64,000 nt of DNA, from the NCBI GenBank assembly GCA_021234155.1, contig JAJEKV010000002.1, positions 7,912,811-7,976,810 on the forward strand, in the 5' to 3' direction. The stretch's first letter is position 1; each line of letters opens with the position of its first letter. Source of the stretch: Isoetes taiwanensis (Eukaryota > Streptophyta > Lycopodiopsida > Isoetales > Isoetaceae). Below the pieces are notes generated by a model, which did not search any database, had not been told where the DNA came from, and worked only from the letters and a program-made list of their open reading frames with translations. Shown here piece by piece: positions 10,799-22,519 of this stretch. The position numbers and the translations under genes were made by a program.

Positions 10799-13700
10799 AT
10801 TGCTTTGGTAATACAGGTAGACTTCCAAATGGATTTCTTCTATTGGATGTACTTTATTTTTTTTTCTTCTCACAGCAAGCTCACTTGGCTTCGAGGGAGG
10901 GCACTAAAGAGGAACATCAGTGGGCCTAGATGTATCTATATATTTTCTCTCTCACGTAGCGATGTAAACTAGGGATTCTTTATAATTTCTCTATTCTGCT
11001 ATTTTTTCTAAATTGATTCTTGTAGTCTGCTTGCTGCGAGCATGATGCATGGCCATGGGAGCTCTAACCTTTTTCACATTAACCTATTTGTAGCAGTTGT
11101 ATTTTCTGATTCGGCTTCTCTTCTTGACAGCGGGAATTGGCGGTAATTTCAATGATTCCAAGGTAGTTCGCAGTTGCAGTTTTCACTTCTACCCCTTGCC
11201 AGAGTGGGGTAGAGGGTTGGAGTCGATATTTGAGGTTGCGGGCGAGTGCGGCTTTGATCCTGGTCGAATTACAAACCCAGCGGGCTTTGGATGCAGTTTG
11301 GGTCAGAACTTTGTGGATCATAGGCCTGGTGCCGCTTTGAGCTAGTTATGTAGCTGGGAGTCATTGTTGGATTTTTCCACTCATATCCACTCCTTATTTA
11401 GGGCCTCATTGGCAGTATCCTATGAGTCGGTATATTTTTCATTCATTCAGCTCAATGGGAACTCCACTTCGCGGATGTTATTGCTTTTTACAGGGACCTT
11501 TTTCCCTAGAATGTGAATTTCTGGGCCCTTTCCTATTTTATACATAGGTTATTTGACCAAATATGGAAACTGTGTACAACTTTCCTTAAGGTTCAAGGCT
11601 GGCCAAGTTCATAGCGGCCAATAAGCCAATGGATTCCGCATGATTCACCTGAGGAGTTGCGATTGTCCTCCATCCCAAGTTAAACTGAGTTAAACCTTAA
11701 ACCATAGCTACTTAACACTTTCGGCAGTCAATCAAGTAGTCAGCTATATACTTAACCCTACTACAATTTTGATGAGGGCATAATGGAGCCGGGCTTATGG
11801 CGTCTCGTGGCGGCTTATAGATGATATGCATCCGAATCGATTGTAAAATATAGCGCAGGAATTTGGTTGAATTTCAAAATGCTTTGTAATTTTGACCAAG
11901 AGGCTTGAGGAAATTATTAAAACCAGTGTGTGTAGTAAAATTTATCAACGAAACGCATAAGGTATTTTTAGTTTTCCCTTTAGAAAGAATTCAACATACA
12001 AATATAGTAGGAATTTAAAAGGAATTTATAGAACTTTCGATATACGGGGTATATCTACGGTTTCTAAAAAAATCCCATATAAGAGTTTTCTAGTTTTTAG
12101 CAGTATAGGACCTTTTCTTTAACTGCTGTGCACACATATGCCATATAAGGCCTTACATTGTTGCACCCACAGAGTATATCTTATCCCTCATATCCATTTA
12201 CCTTGCAGATGTGATCCCAATGATGCGCTTGAAGTTGTACTCAATCATGTAATACTAGCTTATGGGCACGATCAGGAGGCATAAGCATCGCATCGACTTT
12301 ATACGCCGGGCATCTCTAGAGTTTCGCACTGACAAAGCCTCTCAGGGTGGCTCCGCAGGAGTCCATCACCATATCTCAATTCAAGAGATGGCCTTTTTGT
12401 GTAGAATCATTGATAGGCATGTCTGTTTTTCATGGGGCAAATGTAGGCCTTGGGTAGGCGTTGTAAGCCGATCTAGTGTAGTTATATATATTTTCTTACT
12501 TGTGCTATCATTTTGACACCTTGAGGATCAAGGGTCCCAAGCTTGCTAGGGAAACAAGTGCTAAGGCATGATACCTAAAATTGCATGTGATCTACTTACA
12601 TTCTTTTTGTTATATAAAGTACAAAAAGCTTCCTCCCAAAAAAAAAAACATAAAAGGAATGATGGCGGAGGCGATTCTAACTGTAGTAATGCATGTATGT
12701 GATTGAGCCGTAGCATTGTAAATAATAATAGACACTCAATTTTGGATGGAAAATTCATTTGAAAAGGATGAATTTGCTTGTCAAGCATCATGGGAACTTT
12801 GCCATAAGGAGATTAACGAAATAAGCTTATTAGTGCATTGTCTGAGGATTAATGCGAGGAGAGGAGTGAATGTATATAAAATTTGAAGACATATTATTTA
12901 TGTATCGATCTTGCTTTTCATCAAATATTTTTTCATCCTTGAAAGTCTTGCTCCAATGACCGAGAATCTTGACTGCTGTTGAGTGCTTCTTGGAGTGTTC
13001 TTTCATTGGGTAAAAGAGCTTGCACATGAATATAGAAGGTCAATATGGCAATATACATTTGAACTATAGAATTCAAACCAAGAGTGTAGGGACCATGTTT
13101 GCATCATTTCCCAAGTGAAGCAAGTACTTATAAAAGCTTATGGATAGTAATCTTGTGCTTTACCATCATGTACGTTCCTTGATTTTAGAAGATAGATTTC
13201 TGATGTTAACATAAGCACGCTTATAGCTTTATTCTTATCACATACTCAACTGGTAACCTAATGCTGAATTGTTTTTAATATGACAGCAAATACAACCAAA
13301 TTGGTATTCATGGCTCTTTGGAAGTAAGAAGAATTAGGATGTTGTCACAATTTACCTCATCTTTTAGCCATTCTCTTAAAATTGATCTTTAGTTAGATTC
13401 ATATCCTTGCTCATTATTGTCTTTCAAACCTTTTAGCCAAGAGGAGTATACCGCAGGACATTTCACCAATCACGTAGCTATGCAGAGATTAGCAAAAGAA
13501 TAAATATTCCCACTCAGCATCACATTGGACACAACCTTCTGAGAATCTTGCGAGAGTCGATAGGCAGCTCCATTGATTATTATAGCCGATTATTTGGGGT
13601 AATCTTGCCAATCCAGAATCAGGGAAACACATGTGGTTTATGTTATTTTCATTGGAGGATGGAAATTAAGAACGTCAACTTAACCACTTCACTTAAGGCT

Positions 13701-15229
13701 ATCTGTTTGTTGATTTGTCCATGGTATGCAATCATGCTTCTTATGGATATGTGTTGAACTACCTTATACTTCAAATGTGTCTTGGCATGCGATTAGGCGA
13801 TCGACACTCGAGGATCAAATCGTGGAATGAAGCGCATATTCACTGAAATGACATCTGTGAAGAATCTACCACCACCAAAAGCCTGACCACCTTAGGATGG
13901 AGTAGTTTATCCAAGCCCAAGTCCACATCGTGCTAACTAGGAGGTAGGAATTGGAAGGTGACTTAGTGGATGGGAAGGATATCACCATAAATGAATTACT
14001 TCATTTTCTTTTGCTCGATTATTTGTGCATAGATTACCAAATTTGCACGATTGCTTCATTTTCTTTGTCAGTAGTAGAGGCTTTCTTTTTGTTTTGTCTT
14101 TGAATTTGCTTCCTTTACCTTGCAAGCGGCTTTCATTCAGTATCCATTTCGCGATTATTGTATTAATTTACCTTGTCATTTAAAATTCGGAGGCGTGCAC
14201 CGGCCCCCGAATTTTTTAGCATGTTCAAAACCAAAGCATACATTATACAGAACTTTACGGAAGGTTCTTAGAATATTTTGTAGATTCTTTATATAAATAT
14301 GAATGATGAACATATACATATAGTATATATTGTCTCATTTTTTCACTACTTACCCTTGCTATTTTGTTTGCAAAGAACATTTTAGGGATTTTTATGTCTT
14401 TTCGAGTTTTAGGATATGGCCATGTCAAAAGGCTTGAATTTGTTGTTGTCTTAGAGGCAGAGATCACGGAAGACACATCTTTTGTTTTTTTCCATTCAAA
14501 GGAAGCATAAGATCCTTGTTACTATGTTATACGGCTATTCTATCTTTCGATTTTTGCTTACACTATGTTACACATTCAATCTGGATGATCATAACTCAAT
14601 CTGCGATTGTAAGAAATGATGAGCTGATGAAACTTTTCCTGTGGGAACAGTCTCGATTTACTACAACACTCCTTTGCTGCAATGGGACTTGGGAAGGAGT
14701 CTGTCCATGTTTTCACACTGCTGCAATAGGACCCAAGAAGGAGTCTTTTGCCAATGGGTGCCATAATTTAAATATATTGGAGTGGTTTGCGATATTTATG
14801 AGGCCACAACAGGGACAAGAAGTGAATCTTCCTATGAAACCTTTCATGCTATAGCAGGAACAATCTCCATGTCACATGCAGAATCTAATACAAATAAAAT
14901 TTCGATGGCCAAACCCTCGTGTTCTTTTGCTGGGGAGTGCAAAAATGTGATTATGAAGGAATTTAAGAGTTCATAAATGAAGTTAGCGATGTTGTGCAAG
15001 GGCTGCAGGATGTTCCTTAACCTGCATCTGCTACAAAACTTCAAGGCAAACCTTCTGACATTTGGCCCTAGTTCATACTAAGAGTAAGATGTTGTTCCAC
15101 ACTTGAAAGACTTTGCGATCTTTACCACAGAGCTCGAGGCTTGTTTTAGAGACATTGATAGACAATGGATTGCAGTCATCACGTTTAGCAATCTCAGACA
15201 AGCGTCGCATCTCAGTCTATGCATCTGAG
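10799..15229. other. No recognised gene
   Basis: AT-rich sequence with only short frames on either strand. The left LTR and the gag N-terminus of chromovirus C should lie somewhere in the right part of this stretch. I could not match it to the LTR-like block at 34140-34650. A TATA-like TTTATATAAATA stands near 14288. A 64-codon frame at 14782-14973 could be part of gag, but shows no diagnostic motif. Confidence 0.3.
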
Positions 15230-15612
15230 TTTTGGCAAATTACTTTAGACACGTTGTGATGTCAAGATTGTGTTCAAAGGGGGTCTGGGAGATGCTGTCA
15301 AAGATTTTTGGCTGACTATTGATGATCCTGCAACCCTTAAGAGGGCTATTAATTCTACAATTCAGTGTGGTAATTGTCTCTTTGAGCGTAAGTAGGAGCA
15401 TCGTGGCTCATTTCCATCTGCAACTCTATAATCACCAATGGACTTTCCTGCTTCTACTCATGCCATACCCTCAATGGCCGATCGGCCAGTGCCTATGCAA
15501 GTAGACCGTTCAATTTTTTTGAGAGCCCTTTGTCCACCACAGAGGAGCAGTGCCAAAGAGAGGTCAACTATGTCTATATTATGGAGGATCAGGTCATATG
15601 GTCGTATGTATC
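15230..15612 (+). pseudogene. gag: gag C-terminal fragment with degenerate CCHC zinc knuckle (element C)
   Basis: The segment at 15268-15391 reads GLGDAVKDFWLTIDDPATL, then an AI..TIQC..LFER pattern typical of the capsid end of chromovirus Gag. A VPMQVDRS linker follows at about 15493-15515. A nucleocapsid knuckle lies at 15571-15609: CLYYGGSGHMVVC. The spacing is that of CX2CX4HX4C, but the second Cys codon is TAT (Tyr), a single-base change from TGT. Gag packages element RNA; with Tyr in place of a zinc ligand this knuckle would probably not fold. The start of gag is not identified. Confidence 0.75.
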
Positions 15613-15629
15613 CAATCAAGCAGTCTAGT

Positions 15630-15998
15630 TTATCGAAAAATATCAGGGGTTGGTTTGAGTTTAATAAGATCAGCAAAGAGTTTTTAGCTTCAGTATTACT
15701 GGAGTCATCAATGGGGAAATTTGATGCTTTGGCACACCTTGATTGCACGATGAATGCTTGTTTTATGGGTAGTGCATTTGCTTTCAAGCACACAATTCCC
15801 AGAATCAAGGTTGAGCATCTGGATTTTGTTGGAATGAATGATGAATGTGAGATTTTCTTTGGATCCGTCACAAAATGTATTGCACCAATTATGATTTTAT
15901 TTGGACAATGTTTCTTGCAAAGTTGCCTTCAACCTCATTACCAGCCTGTATGCACCAGTAGGTTTGTGTCTATCTTGGCTTGAACTACATAACACATA
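15630..15998 (+). pseudogene. Retroviral-type aspartic protease fragment (element C)
   Basis: The frame running from 15438 to 15980 contains GKFDALAHLDCTMNACF and SAFAFKHTIP. The catalytic DSG/DTG triplet of the family appears as Asp-Cys-Thr at 15741-15749, so the glycine is lost. The segment GSVTKCIAPIMILFGQ follows at about 15863-15910. A frame change then gives FNLITS, LCLSWLELHNT at about 15930-15985, matching the conserved LGLxWLxxHNP end of the domain. The protease would cut the element's own polyprotein; this copy lacks a proper active site. Confidence 0.75.
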
Positions 15999-16639
15999 GA
16001 CTGACTAGCGTTCTAGACTCTAGTTCCATTTCTAGGCCCAATTTGTATTTGGTCTCTGCTTTTGAGCCAACATCTATTGTAGTTCATGCATTACGCCGTG
16101 CCTTTGACTCTGTTCCAATTTTCATCCCCGTTCCTATTCTATCTCCTACCACAGTTCCTGTCAGTCTATGTTCCCCTTCAGGTGCTAGTTTTTTCTTCCA
16201 ATTCGGATCCTGATCTTGAACCTGTTCTTGTTTCAAATTCAATTATAATTCCAATTGATGCTCTTGATCCTGCTCCTGCACTATGTTTTTTAGTTTTTTT
16301 TTTCATTTCTTGCACTCAGTTTTGCATCTCAAAGATTTCCTCTCCCCCTCCCCCACACTGCAGTTCATCAAATTTTGTCAGAAGGGCACCGGTTTTAATA
16401 TTTGCTGATCTGGATTCACCTCTACTTGAACTCACGCGGCTGAAATCTACTCCAGCGCCAGGAATAAATATCCGGTTGCTGATGTTGATGTCGCGGCATC
16501 AAGCTAACAAGCATCCAGACACCATCCCACTACAATTTATCTTGTTGATGCGCGGCGAGGGGACAATTGCCACCCATAGCAGTTTGATATGGGTCTATCG
16601 CATTTCGATTGAAGGTTCCGCGTATGTATATTGGTAGAG
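15999..16639 (+). other. Protease-RT linker of element C, not recognisable in detail
   Basis: This is the stretch between the protease end and the RT of element C. The 183-codon frame at 16086-16634 is Ser/Pro/Phe-rich with no domain I recognise. Gypsy polyproteins usually have a connecting region and the RT N-terminus here, so it is assigned by position only. Confidence 0.4.
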
Positions 16640-17200
16640 GCACGGTTGTATGTCTTATATGACACATTCTCAATCATGTACTGGAGGGCCCATCTTCTTC
16701 GTGAAGGAGAAAGACAATTCTCTCAAATCTTATTTATGATATGGGATCTCAACAAGGTGTGTACCCAAGCCCAGTATCCCTCATCTTTGATTTCTAAGCT
16801 GCTCGAACACCTGCAATGTGCACATTACTTTACTAAAATTGACCCCATGGTGCCTATAATCTTATCCGAATTTGTGATGGTGATGAATGAAAGACATCTT
16901 TTCACACTCAGTATAGCTATTTTGAGTATATTGTCATGCCTTTGGGCCCCTGAAATAACTCCATGATCTTCGACATGCTAAGCGTCTTCAAAGTCTTTAG
17001 GAGCTTTTGCATCATCATATATCTGGATGATATTCTCATTTATTCGAGGAGCATGAGGGCTATGTTCAACAGGTTCTTCAGAAACTTCTTTAGCATGGAC
17101 CCATTACGAGGGATGTACCTTTTAGGTGTCTTGAAGTATGCCTTCACCATGCTTTTATTCTCGCCCATTCAGATCCCTCGCATCCTATGTTATGGAAGCA
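16640..17200 (+). pseudogene. Reverse transcriptase fragment of chromovirus C
   Basis: The RT fingers and palm are visible in one frame: LNKV, then YP..LISKLLEHLQCAHYFTKID (about 16777-16842), where the last Asp is the first catalytic Asp. The MPFGL-type motif follows at about 16936-16960 (MPLGP). After a stop at 16964 the next frame continues with an FCIIIYLDDILIYSRS motif, whose YLDD catalytic box lies at 17020-17031 and is intact. The GMYLLG.. stretch near 17110 is the RT thumb. Only a few frame breaks separate these parts, making this better preserved than the RTs of A and B. Confidence 0.85.
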
Positions 17201-17560
17201 AACTACTGATTTTGCTCTTGGCAACAGGAGAAGAATGATCATGGATTGCATCTGATCGCCTATTATTCACAAAAGTTCTAGTTGTAGTATTCAATAATCC
17301 AATTTCCAACAAGGAACTTTTGGGGATAGTGGATTCTTTTGAGGAGTGGAGACGCGTTATAGAGGGATCCCTGCATAAGATCAAGTCTATATTGATCTTT
17401 AAAGGAAATCTGGAGATAATATATAAAAATTACCTTTCGACTACTCAAATAAATCCATGAGGCCCGGTGGCATACCCAAGTATTGGCATACATTACTTTT
17501 GTACTCAAGTATCATCTTGAAGACATCCAAGAAAAGTTGAATGATGATTTGTTTTTCCGC
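17200..17560 (+). pseudogene. RNase H fragment of chromovirus C
   Basis: DFALG (about 17209) is the remnant of the TDASxxAxG motif, LIAYYSQK follows near 17250-17275, and NKELLGIVDSFEEWRRVIEG (about 17309-17368) is a well kept RNase H helix. NLEI..KNYLSTTQ follows at about 17410-17450. The next expected pieces (FxxxITYRPG and the integrase zinc finger) are not seen here. Instead the LTR of element X starts at 17571. Confidence 0.8.
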
Positions 17561-17561
17561 T

Positions 17562-17566
17562 CATTC
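17562..17566 (+). repeat. Candidate target-site duplication CATTC, left copy (element X)
   Basis: CATTC stands just left of the X LTR and again at 32572-32576 just right of the other X LTR, immediately after its terminal CACA. A 5-bp duplication is normal for LTR elements. Four bases (ACGC) separate the left copy from the TGGCGTCC start, where the other copy reads TGTGGCG, so the left LTR end appears damaged. Confidence 0.5.
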
Positions 17567-17570
17567 ACGC

Positions 17571-19170
17571 TGGCGTCCCTACTCCATATCTGGTGCACTC
17601 AAAACATACAAGCGGAAGTTCATCCCATGCGAGTTCCATAACGCGATCCCCGGGGCCCTCCCATATATCAACGCCCGGCATGAGTTCGGGTAGGAAGAAT
17701 AGAAGTCATTTGCACCTGTCCACCGGGGGCTCACCCTAGGCCTGCGGAAAATGCTGTATACATGTCGATTATACAACAACATCCACCAGCCATCTGAAGG
17801 TGAAGCACCATCACATATCTGCATAGACAATGATCAGCACATCACATGGGAGTCCTACCCAAGGCCTTTCAGGACTGAAGGATGGGCGGCTTGATCTCGA
17901 GTTCATGCGGAGAATTTATAGCGAATGGGTTGTTGGCATAGGAACATGGCTTAGGGTTATCCACTCCATCAACCCCTCCACTGTGCACACTTCTGGGAAG
18001 TAGGCTGAAAGTGTTAGGACACGGCTGGCCAGCTGGATCACGTAGCCGAGGGGCTTTCTCCTGGGTTGCATCTCCCGGTCCAGATGGGGCGGTAGGGATC
18101 ACTCCCCTCAGGAGATCCGTGCGGCTCAAGGTGACTGGGGGCCTTTGCCCTTGATGCGACGAACCCAATGGGGGAGTGGCATCACTCACGGGTGCTCCAG
18201 GCCCATGCCTTTTGCGCTCAATGGCAAGCCATTGGGCCCTAGTCCACAATGATCAGTAGAGCCTTCACACGGAGGATCGTTCAAGAGTCGAGAACAGAAC
18301 TATAACGCCAGCTGATCTGGCCCTTCACACAACCAGAGTGGTTCTTGGCCACCTGAGGCCGATCTGATTATGCACAGAGGCTAACTTCGGAACATCAGCT
18401 GCAAGCTTTAGGGTCTCTACCCCCTTCCCAATACAAGGAGTTTCCGCGAGAGATACATCATCCACTTATACATCACGGAAGAACTAAAGAACTAGATCTA
18501 AATCTATATCATGATTAGGCTCTTTGAATTTAGAGTCACGAAATCTAAATGGCACTTTATAGGTAATTTAATAGGCTAAACCTAAAATTACAAAGACTAG
18601 AAGGCAGTTTAAACTATTAAATTGACCAAATACGATCCTTGAAACATCCTCCACCGCACTTACTGAATTCGAGCCATCTGCTGTTGCTAGAAGATGGAGC
18701 TGGAAGAGATCAAATCCTTCAGACGAGGAGTTTGGGAGGCGATTTGGCTCTGGAGCAAACAAAGCGAGCCCTAAAACTCTATGGGCCCGAAAATGGCAAA
18801 TTAGGGTTTCCTCTTACCTAAATAGACAAGGGTTTAGGAGGCTAGGGTTTCCCAATTATCCCTTTAAGCATGTGGGATAATTAAGGTGGTAGAAATGAGG
18901 ACCCATCACAGGTGTGTTATAAAATTATACTTATCGATAGGATCTTGTAGGCATTGATGTTAAAATCTCTTCTTCTTCTTCTTCTTCTTCTTTAATGACT
19001 AGGTGGCATAGAAGTATCACATGGAAGATGCATCCCTAGATAAATGCGTTGGTAAATCATAGTAATACAATACACATACCTGAGGTACCGTCGGTCGAGT
19101 GAAATTATGTCATGCGTGAGAACCTTCTGATATAAATCCGCAGGACTATATACCATGCTGGAGCGTCACA
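17571..19170 (-). mobile_element. LTR of element X, left copy (3' LTR on the minus strand)
   Basis: About 1.6 kb that matches 30987-32571 along its length with many short indels, and more distantly matches the reverse complement 48702-50196. On the minus strand it starts TGTGACGC at 19170 and ends near GGGACGCCA at 17571, giving TG..CA-type ends with inverted TGTGRYGYC/GRCGYCACA termini. A purine-rich stretch CAAGGTGGAGAA directly precedes it on the minus strand (19171-19182), as a polypurine tract precedes a 3' LTR. Landmarks shared by the copies are the CTACTC(C)ATATCTGGTGCACTC start, GGATGGAGTGG-like and TAGAGACC-like blocks. It contains a 126-codon minus-strand frame (17869-18249) that is not kept in the other copies. 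It holds no recognised gene. Confidence 0.75.
18970..18993 (+). repeat. (TTC)n microsatellite inside the left X LTR
   Basis: Eight TTC units in a row. The other two X LTR copies lack an equal run, so it expanded after the copies separated. Confidence 0.95.
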
Positions 19171-19182
19171 TTCTCCACCTTG
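19171..19182 (-). other. Candidate polypurine tract of element X
   Basis: On the minus strand CAAGGTGGAGAA abuts the TGTG start of the LTR. The third LTR has TGAGGTGGGAA (48691-48701) in the same place. Plus-strand DNA priming in LTR elements uses such a tract, which fixes the orientation of X. Confidence 0.55.
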
Positions 19183-19638
19183 AAATGATGATGTAAAGCG
19201 ACGCCGTGCAGGTCTCTACCTTGGGATCTTCTAGCACCGCAATCAACCCAGTGCATCCAATATATTACTATCATGCGCATAATTATTAGGATTATCTTAT
19301 TAGGATTACAGGTAATGATTTTTAAAACGGTAATACGTCATTACATTATCAAATGGCTTATCAATTACGTAGCTTGATTAAGCGGTATACTCATTATCCA
19401 CACATTTAATTTATCAAAGTTACTTGATTTCATACAATTATAGCCAATTACTCTTCATTTCCTTGCAACACATTCCAGCAAATTTATTATTTGCAAGTCT
19501 TATCTTCGACCTCCTTGCCCTCAGGCTCTAATGGCGCAACGGTATTTCATTAATTACCATTTTAATTAATAAGTAAAATTTTGGTTATAAAGGTAGCCAC
19601 TTACCTATATACATAGATGCATGGTAGCGGTAGTCACA
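19183..19638 (-). other. Internal region of element X, left part
   Basis: AT-rich, non-coding sequence between the X LTR and the LTR of element B. Together with 30665-30986 it makes an interior of only about 0.8 kb, shorter than one X LTR. I see no gag or pol motif, so X looks like a non-autonomous (LARD/TRIM-like) element or an internally deleted one. Confidence 0.5.
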
Positions 19639-20214
19639 TGCCTCACAGTACGGAACTATTCATCTATCTGTCGGGAACAGTCAGCTCAAAGATCCTCGAT
19701 CCAACAGGTGAGACATCGAGCCTCGCGAGAAGACTAAGCGGCCCGAGCCCTTGATCAAAGCCTTTGGTACATCAGCAAAGAAGGGCGCCCTTCAGGACAA
19801 ATGTGGCTTGAAGTCACACTTGCATCGGCTGTCCAAGCGTGATTCTAAGAGCACTTCAAAAGAGCACGCCAACATTCACATAAATCGAGGCCTCCCCTTC
19901 GAGAGTAAGCCATGAGATCGATCCAGTGTCTATATTGGAGCTGAGCCATTATACTATATATATATGAGTAGAGTTAAGCTCATAAGTTTTTTAGATAAGT
20001 TTGAGTCATCTCATACCCGTTTTCTCTCTAATGCGAGAATGGCGCATTTTTCATCGGTATTATGAGGAAGCTTATCATCTTTCTCTCATTTTATTCTACC
20101 ATTCTCTTCTTTTCTTCTCTTTAAATCCAGCGTGACGCCGTCCCAGGGCTCCTCACAGTAGATCCACGGGTCCTCCGGAGAACATCTTCGAGTTCAGACG
20201 GACCCCAAACAGCA
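19639..20214 (+). repeat. 5' LTR of element B
   Basis: About 576 bases starting TGCCTC and ending near CCCCAAACAGCA, aligned with 30071-30664. Shared landmarks are GATCCTCGATCCAAC, GAGAAGACTAAGCGGC, the CTCATA..TTTTT.. stretch, TTTTCTCTCTA and GATCCACGGGTCCTCC (20161). A TATATATATGAG stretch near 19957 is a possible TATA box. Divergence between the two LTRs is high and rich in short indels. Confidence 0.75.
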
Positions 20215-20879
20215 TGCGGCTGCAGATTACGATTTTCTCACTTTCAACCCATGCAGCCATATGCATCCCGTAATTTCCGCATCGAGAAGAACTCCTTTCT
20301 CGGTATCCCCGGCGGAAGCGCCATCGGCGTCGGGAAAGCATTGCGACATGTATGGATCTGCCTGTGGCATAGAAGGAGAGCCATCGCCGGTCACAGGGCT
20401 CGATCCGGCGCCGCACCCCTGCGTGTCGATCGTCCCGGTTCCCGCCCAAAGCGTACAAACATTTGCTCACAACCTCGATCCCTCATCACTGCCGGGAGCC
20501 TTATCCGGCTCAGCCTTCTCAGCGTACTTTCACTGAACGTACCTACATCCATCATTCTGCCGGGCCATCGCCTCTTCGCCGCCAACCATCCATCTCCCCA
20601 GGGTGACGCGGCTATCCGCACATATCTCCTTTAAGCCTGCAGGGGAATATATAGCCTCCCTCACGTTTCCCGGCTCTTCATGTTTGCAAACGCCACAGGA
20701 TCTAAAACCAGTAACAAAACTGCCCCAGTTTCTCAGCCCGCGATCACCCCTTCAGCCGAGTCGTCGGTATGATGCCACATCCACCTCAACCTCAATATCC
20801 TCACTTTATCACCATTTCACATCCCATTGGCGCTTTCCATCTACGCTGGACCTCGTGGCTTATACAGCGCTTACGAAAT

Positions 20880-21500
20880 GGCCGTTAGATAGAAGTGCTT
20901 TCGAGGCCATATGGAATTTGAGGCTCCTAGGTACATCCTAGTAGTGCAGCAGCGCAACCTCAACACAGAAATTCCACATCTTTTCCACCACCTTTCGCGG
21001 CAAGCTCCTCCTCATCAATGGCTCATATCCCAACAAAAGCCGTGGAAACAAAGACTAGTCGAAATCGCCTTTGCTTTTCTACTCTCATTCACAGGACCAC
21101 GGATGATGATCAACTTCATCTCAAACAGCTCAATGAACTTCCAGCAAGAGCCCGCAGATGCGAGGATTTTCTTGGATCGACTACGTGCAACTAAATGGCT
21201 CAAAGGGAGTACCTACACGGGCAGTTACGGAAGGTACGGTTTCTCCAAGGACTTCCCTCACTGCCTATTGACTCATGAAATTTGAATACACAATCCACAA
21301 AATTTTTGGTGGGCTAACGTATATCAATCAACCAGATCAAGTGTTTCCTCGGCGTGGCTCTTCCAGAGGAGCTCAGATTCATTCCACGATCATAGTTTAC
21401 TGGCATTTATTCAGCCTCAGCAAAACAATCCAAAACATGATCCAAATCTGGTGCCATATTTGCAAATATCAAGGCCATTTGGCTGGCTAAGGTGCTCACC
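20880..21500 (+). pseudogene. gag: gag fragment with CCHC-type zinc knuckle (element B)
   Basis: Plus-strand frames at 20911-21282 and 21275-21487 occupy the gag position. The second ends in IWCHICKYQGHLAG followed by a stop. This is a CX2CX4H knuckle at 21452-21478 whose last Cys is displaced: a TGC stands at 21493, out of frame. The capsid part (for example ARIFLDRLRATKWLKG near 21160-21205) is only loosely gag-like. In the family Gag forms the virus-like particle and its knuckle binds RNA. Confidence 0.55.
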
Positions 21501-22510
21501 CGTAGCCACGCCTCATTACCCAAAGCTGATGCAACATGTGCAATGCCGCGGAAGAGTGCACTGCGCACCATCCCCTGGGTCGCAACAAAATGGTTTTATC
21601 AAGTGCAAACCACACCTCAGCCACAATGCGCGCTGCTCGGTGACCACCTCTTCCAGTGCGCATTGCGCAACTCTATCAGCAGCGGGACCAACCCACGGGG
21701 ATCCAACCCAGCGTCCTCCTTTTGATCCTTCTAAAGCACCGGTGCTATCAGCTGGCGGAGATAGAGTCATACCACCCGCGGCGTCATCCTCAACTTCCAC
21801 GGTCCAGTCTGACTACGGTACCATCCGGACCACACCTCCGGCCCGATGCCTCCACGGCACCACCAACTGCAGCTGGCAAGCTAATGGCAAACAAGGCGTG
21901 ACGGTTCTTAAAGCCCCAAGAGCGCCTCCGCTTAATCACGCTATCAGCCGCTCCAGCAAATCCAACACCGGTTGGATCCATGACCCAGAAGAAATTTTGA
22001 GGGCCTTTAATCCTCCGTCACGGTAGTCAGAGTGGGTTGGTCCTAGTTTTACGCCAGGACCAGGCATCCGTCCATGACTATTATTAGGGAAGGACCGCAT
22101 GGCTTTGCCTTTGCGGTTGACACCTTCCTCATGAGGGCCGAAAAGTTCACTTTACTGCAAGCGACTCCTTGCCAAATGTCATGCCCAAAAATTGGCGAGC
22201 ATTTTTGAATCTCATGCAAGGCTGCTTTGAAGTAGCATTAGCCCAGTATTCATGCCACCATAGAGGCTCAGCAGGGCCAAGATACCTTCAATAGCCTCCC
22301 GCAGCTTCGCAGACATATGTGTGGCGAGGTTGACTTTACTCAAAAGAGTTAACGCTTCCCACCTTGCGCATTCCACTTTTGATGGAACAGTGAGATCCTT
22401 TTTCTCATGTACCTCTAGAACTCCAAGAGGAGCTTGCCAAGATCAAAATTCCTTTAGAAGCAGCAGCCATTTCGACTCTATCCTGCTCTCAGGACGATTT
22501 ACCACTCCCA
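21500..22510 (+). other. gag-protease linker of element B, Pro/Ser/Gln-rich
   Basis: The longest frame (21451-22023, 191 codons) is rich in Ser, Pro, Gln and Thr and has no domain I recognise. Its position between knuckle and protease fits the long low-complexity linker of Tat/Athila-like Gag-Pol. High CpG content distinguishes it from the neighbouring AT-rich sequence. Confidence 0.4.
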
Positions 22511-22519
22511 AGTATTTTG

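Larger units (their letters stand above)
15230..17566 (+). mobile_element. Chromovirus C, left part: gag, protease, RT, RNase H
   Basis: Ordered Ty3/gypsy domains on the plus strand: gag end with a CCHC-type knuckle, aspartic protease, RT with an intact YLDD, and RNase H. Similarity stops at about 17560, where the LTR of element X begins. It resumes with integrase at about 32580, just past the other X LTR. The part at 32577-34100 is the remainder of the same element, because RNase H and integrase are adjacent in Ty3/gypsy pol and nothing is missing or repeated across the gap. The integrase carries a C-terminal chromodomain, which defines chromoviruses. Confidence 0.85.

Noticed and set aside
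10565-10873. Arg/Glu/Gly-rich minus-strand frame of 103 codons
   Set aside because: It is simply the translation of the polypyrimidine tract on the opposite strand.
14220-14520. Possible left LTR of chromovirus C with a TATA-like box near 14288
   Set aside because: I could not align it with the LTR-like block at 34140-34650, so the pair is not supported.
17869-18249. 126-codon minus-strand frame inside the left X LTR
   Set aside because: The corresponding part of the right X LTR is not open over the same frame, and no domain is recognised, so it is probably chance in GC-rich LTR sequence.
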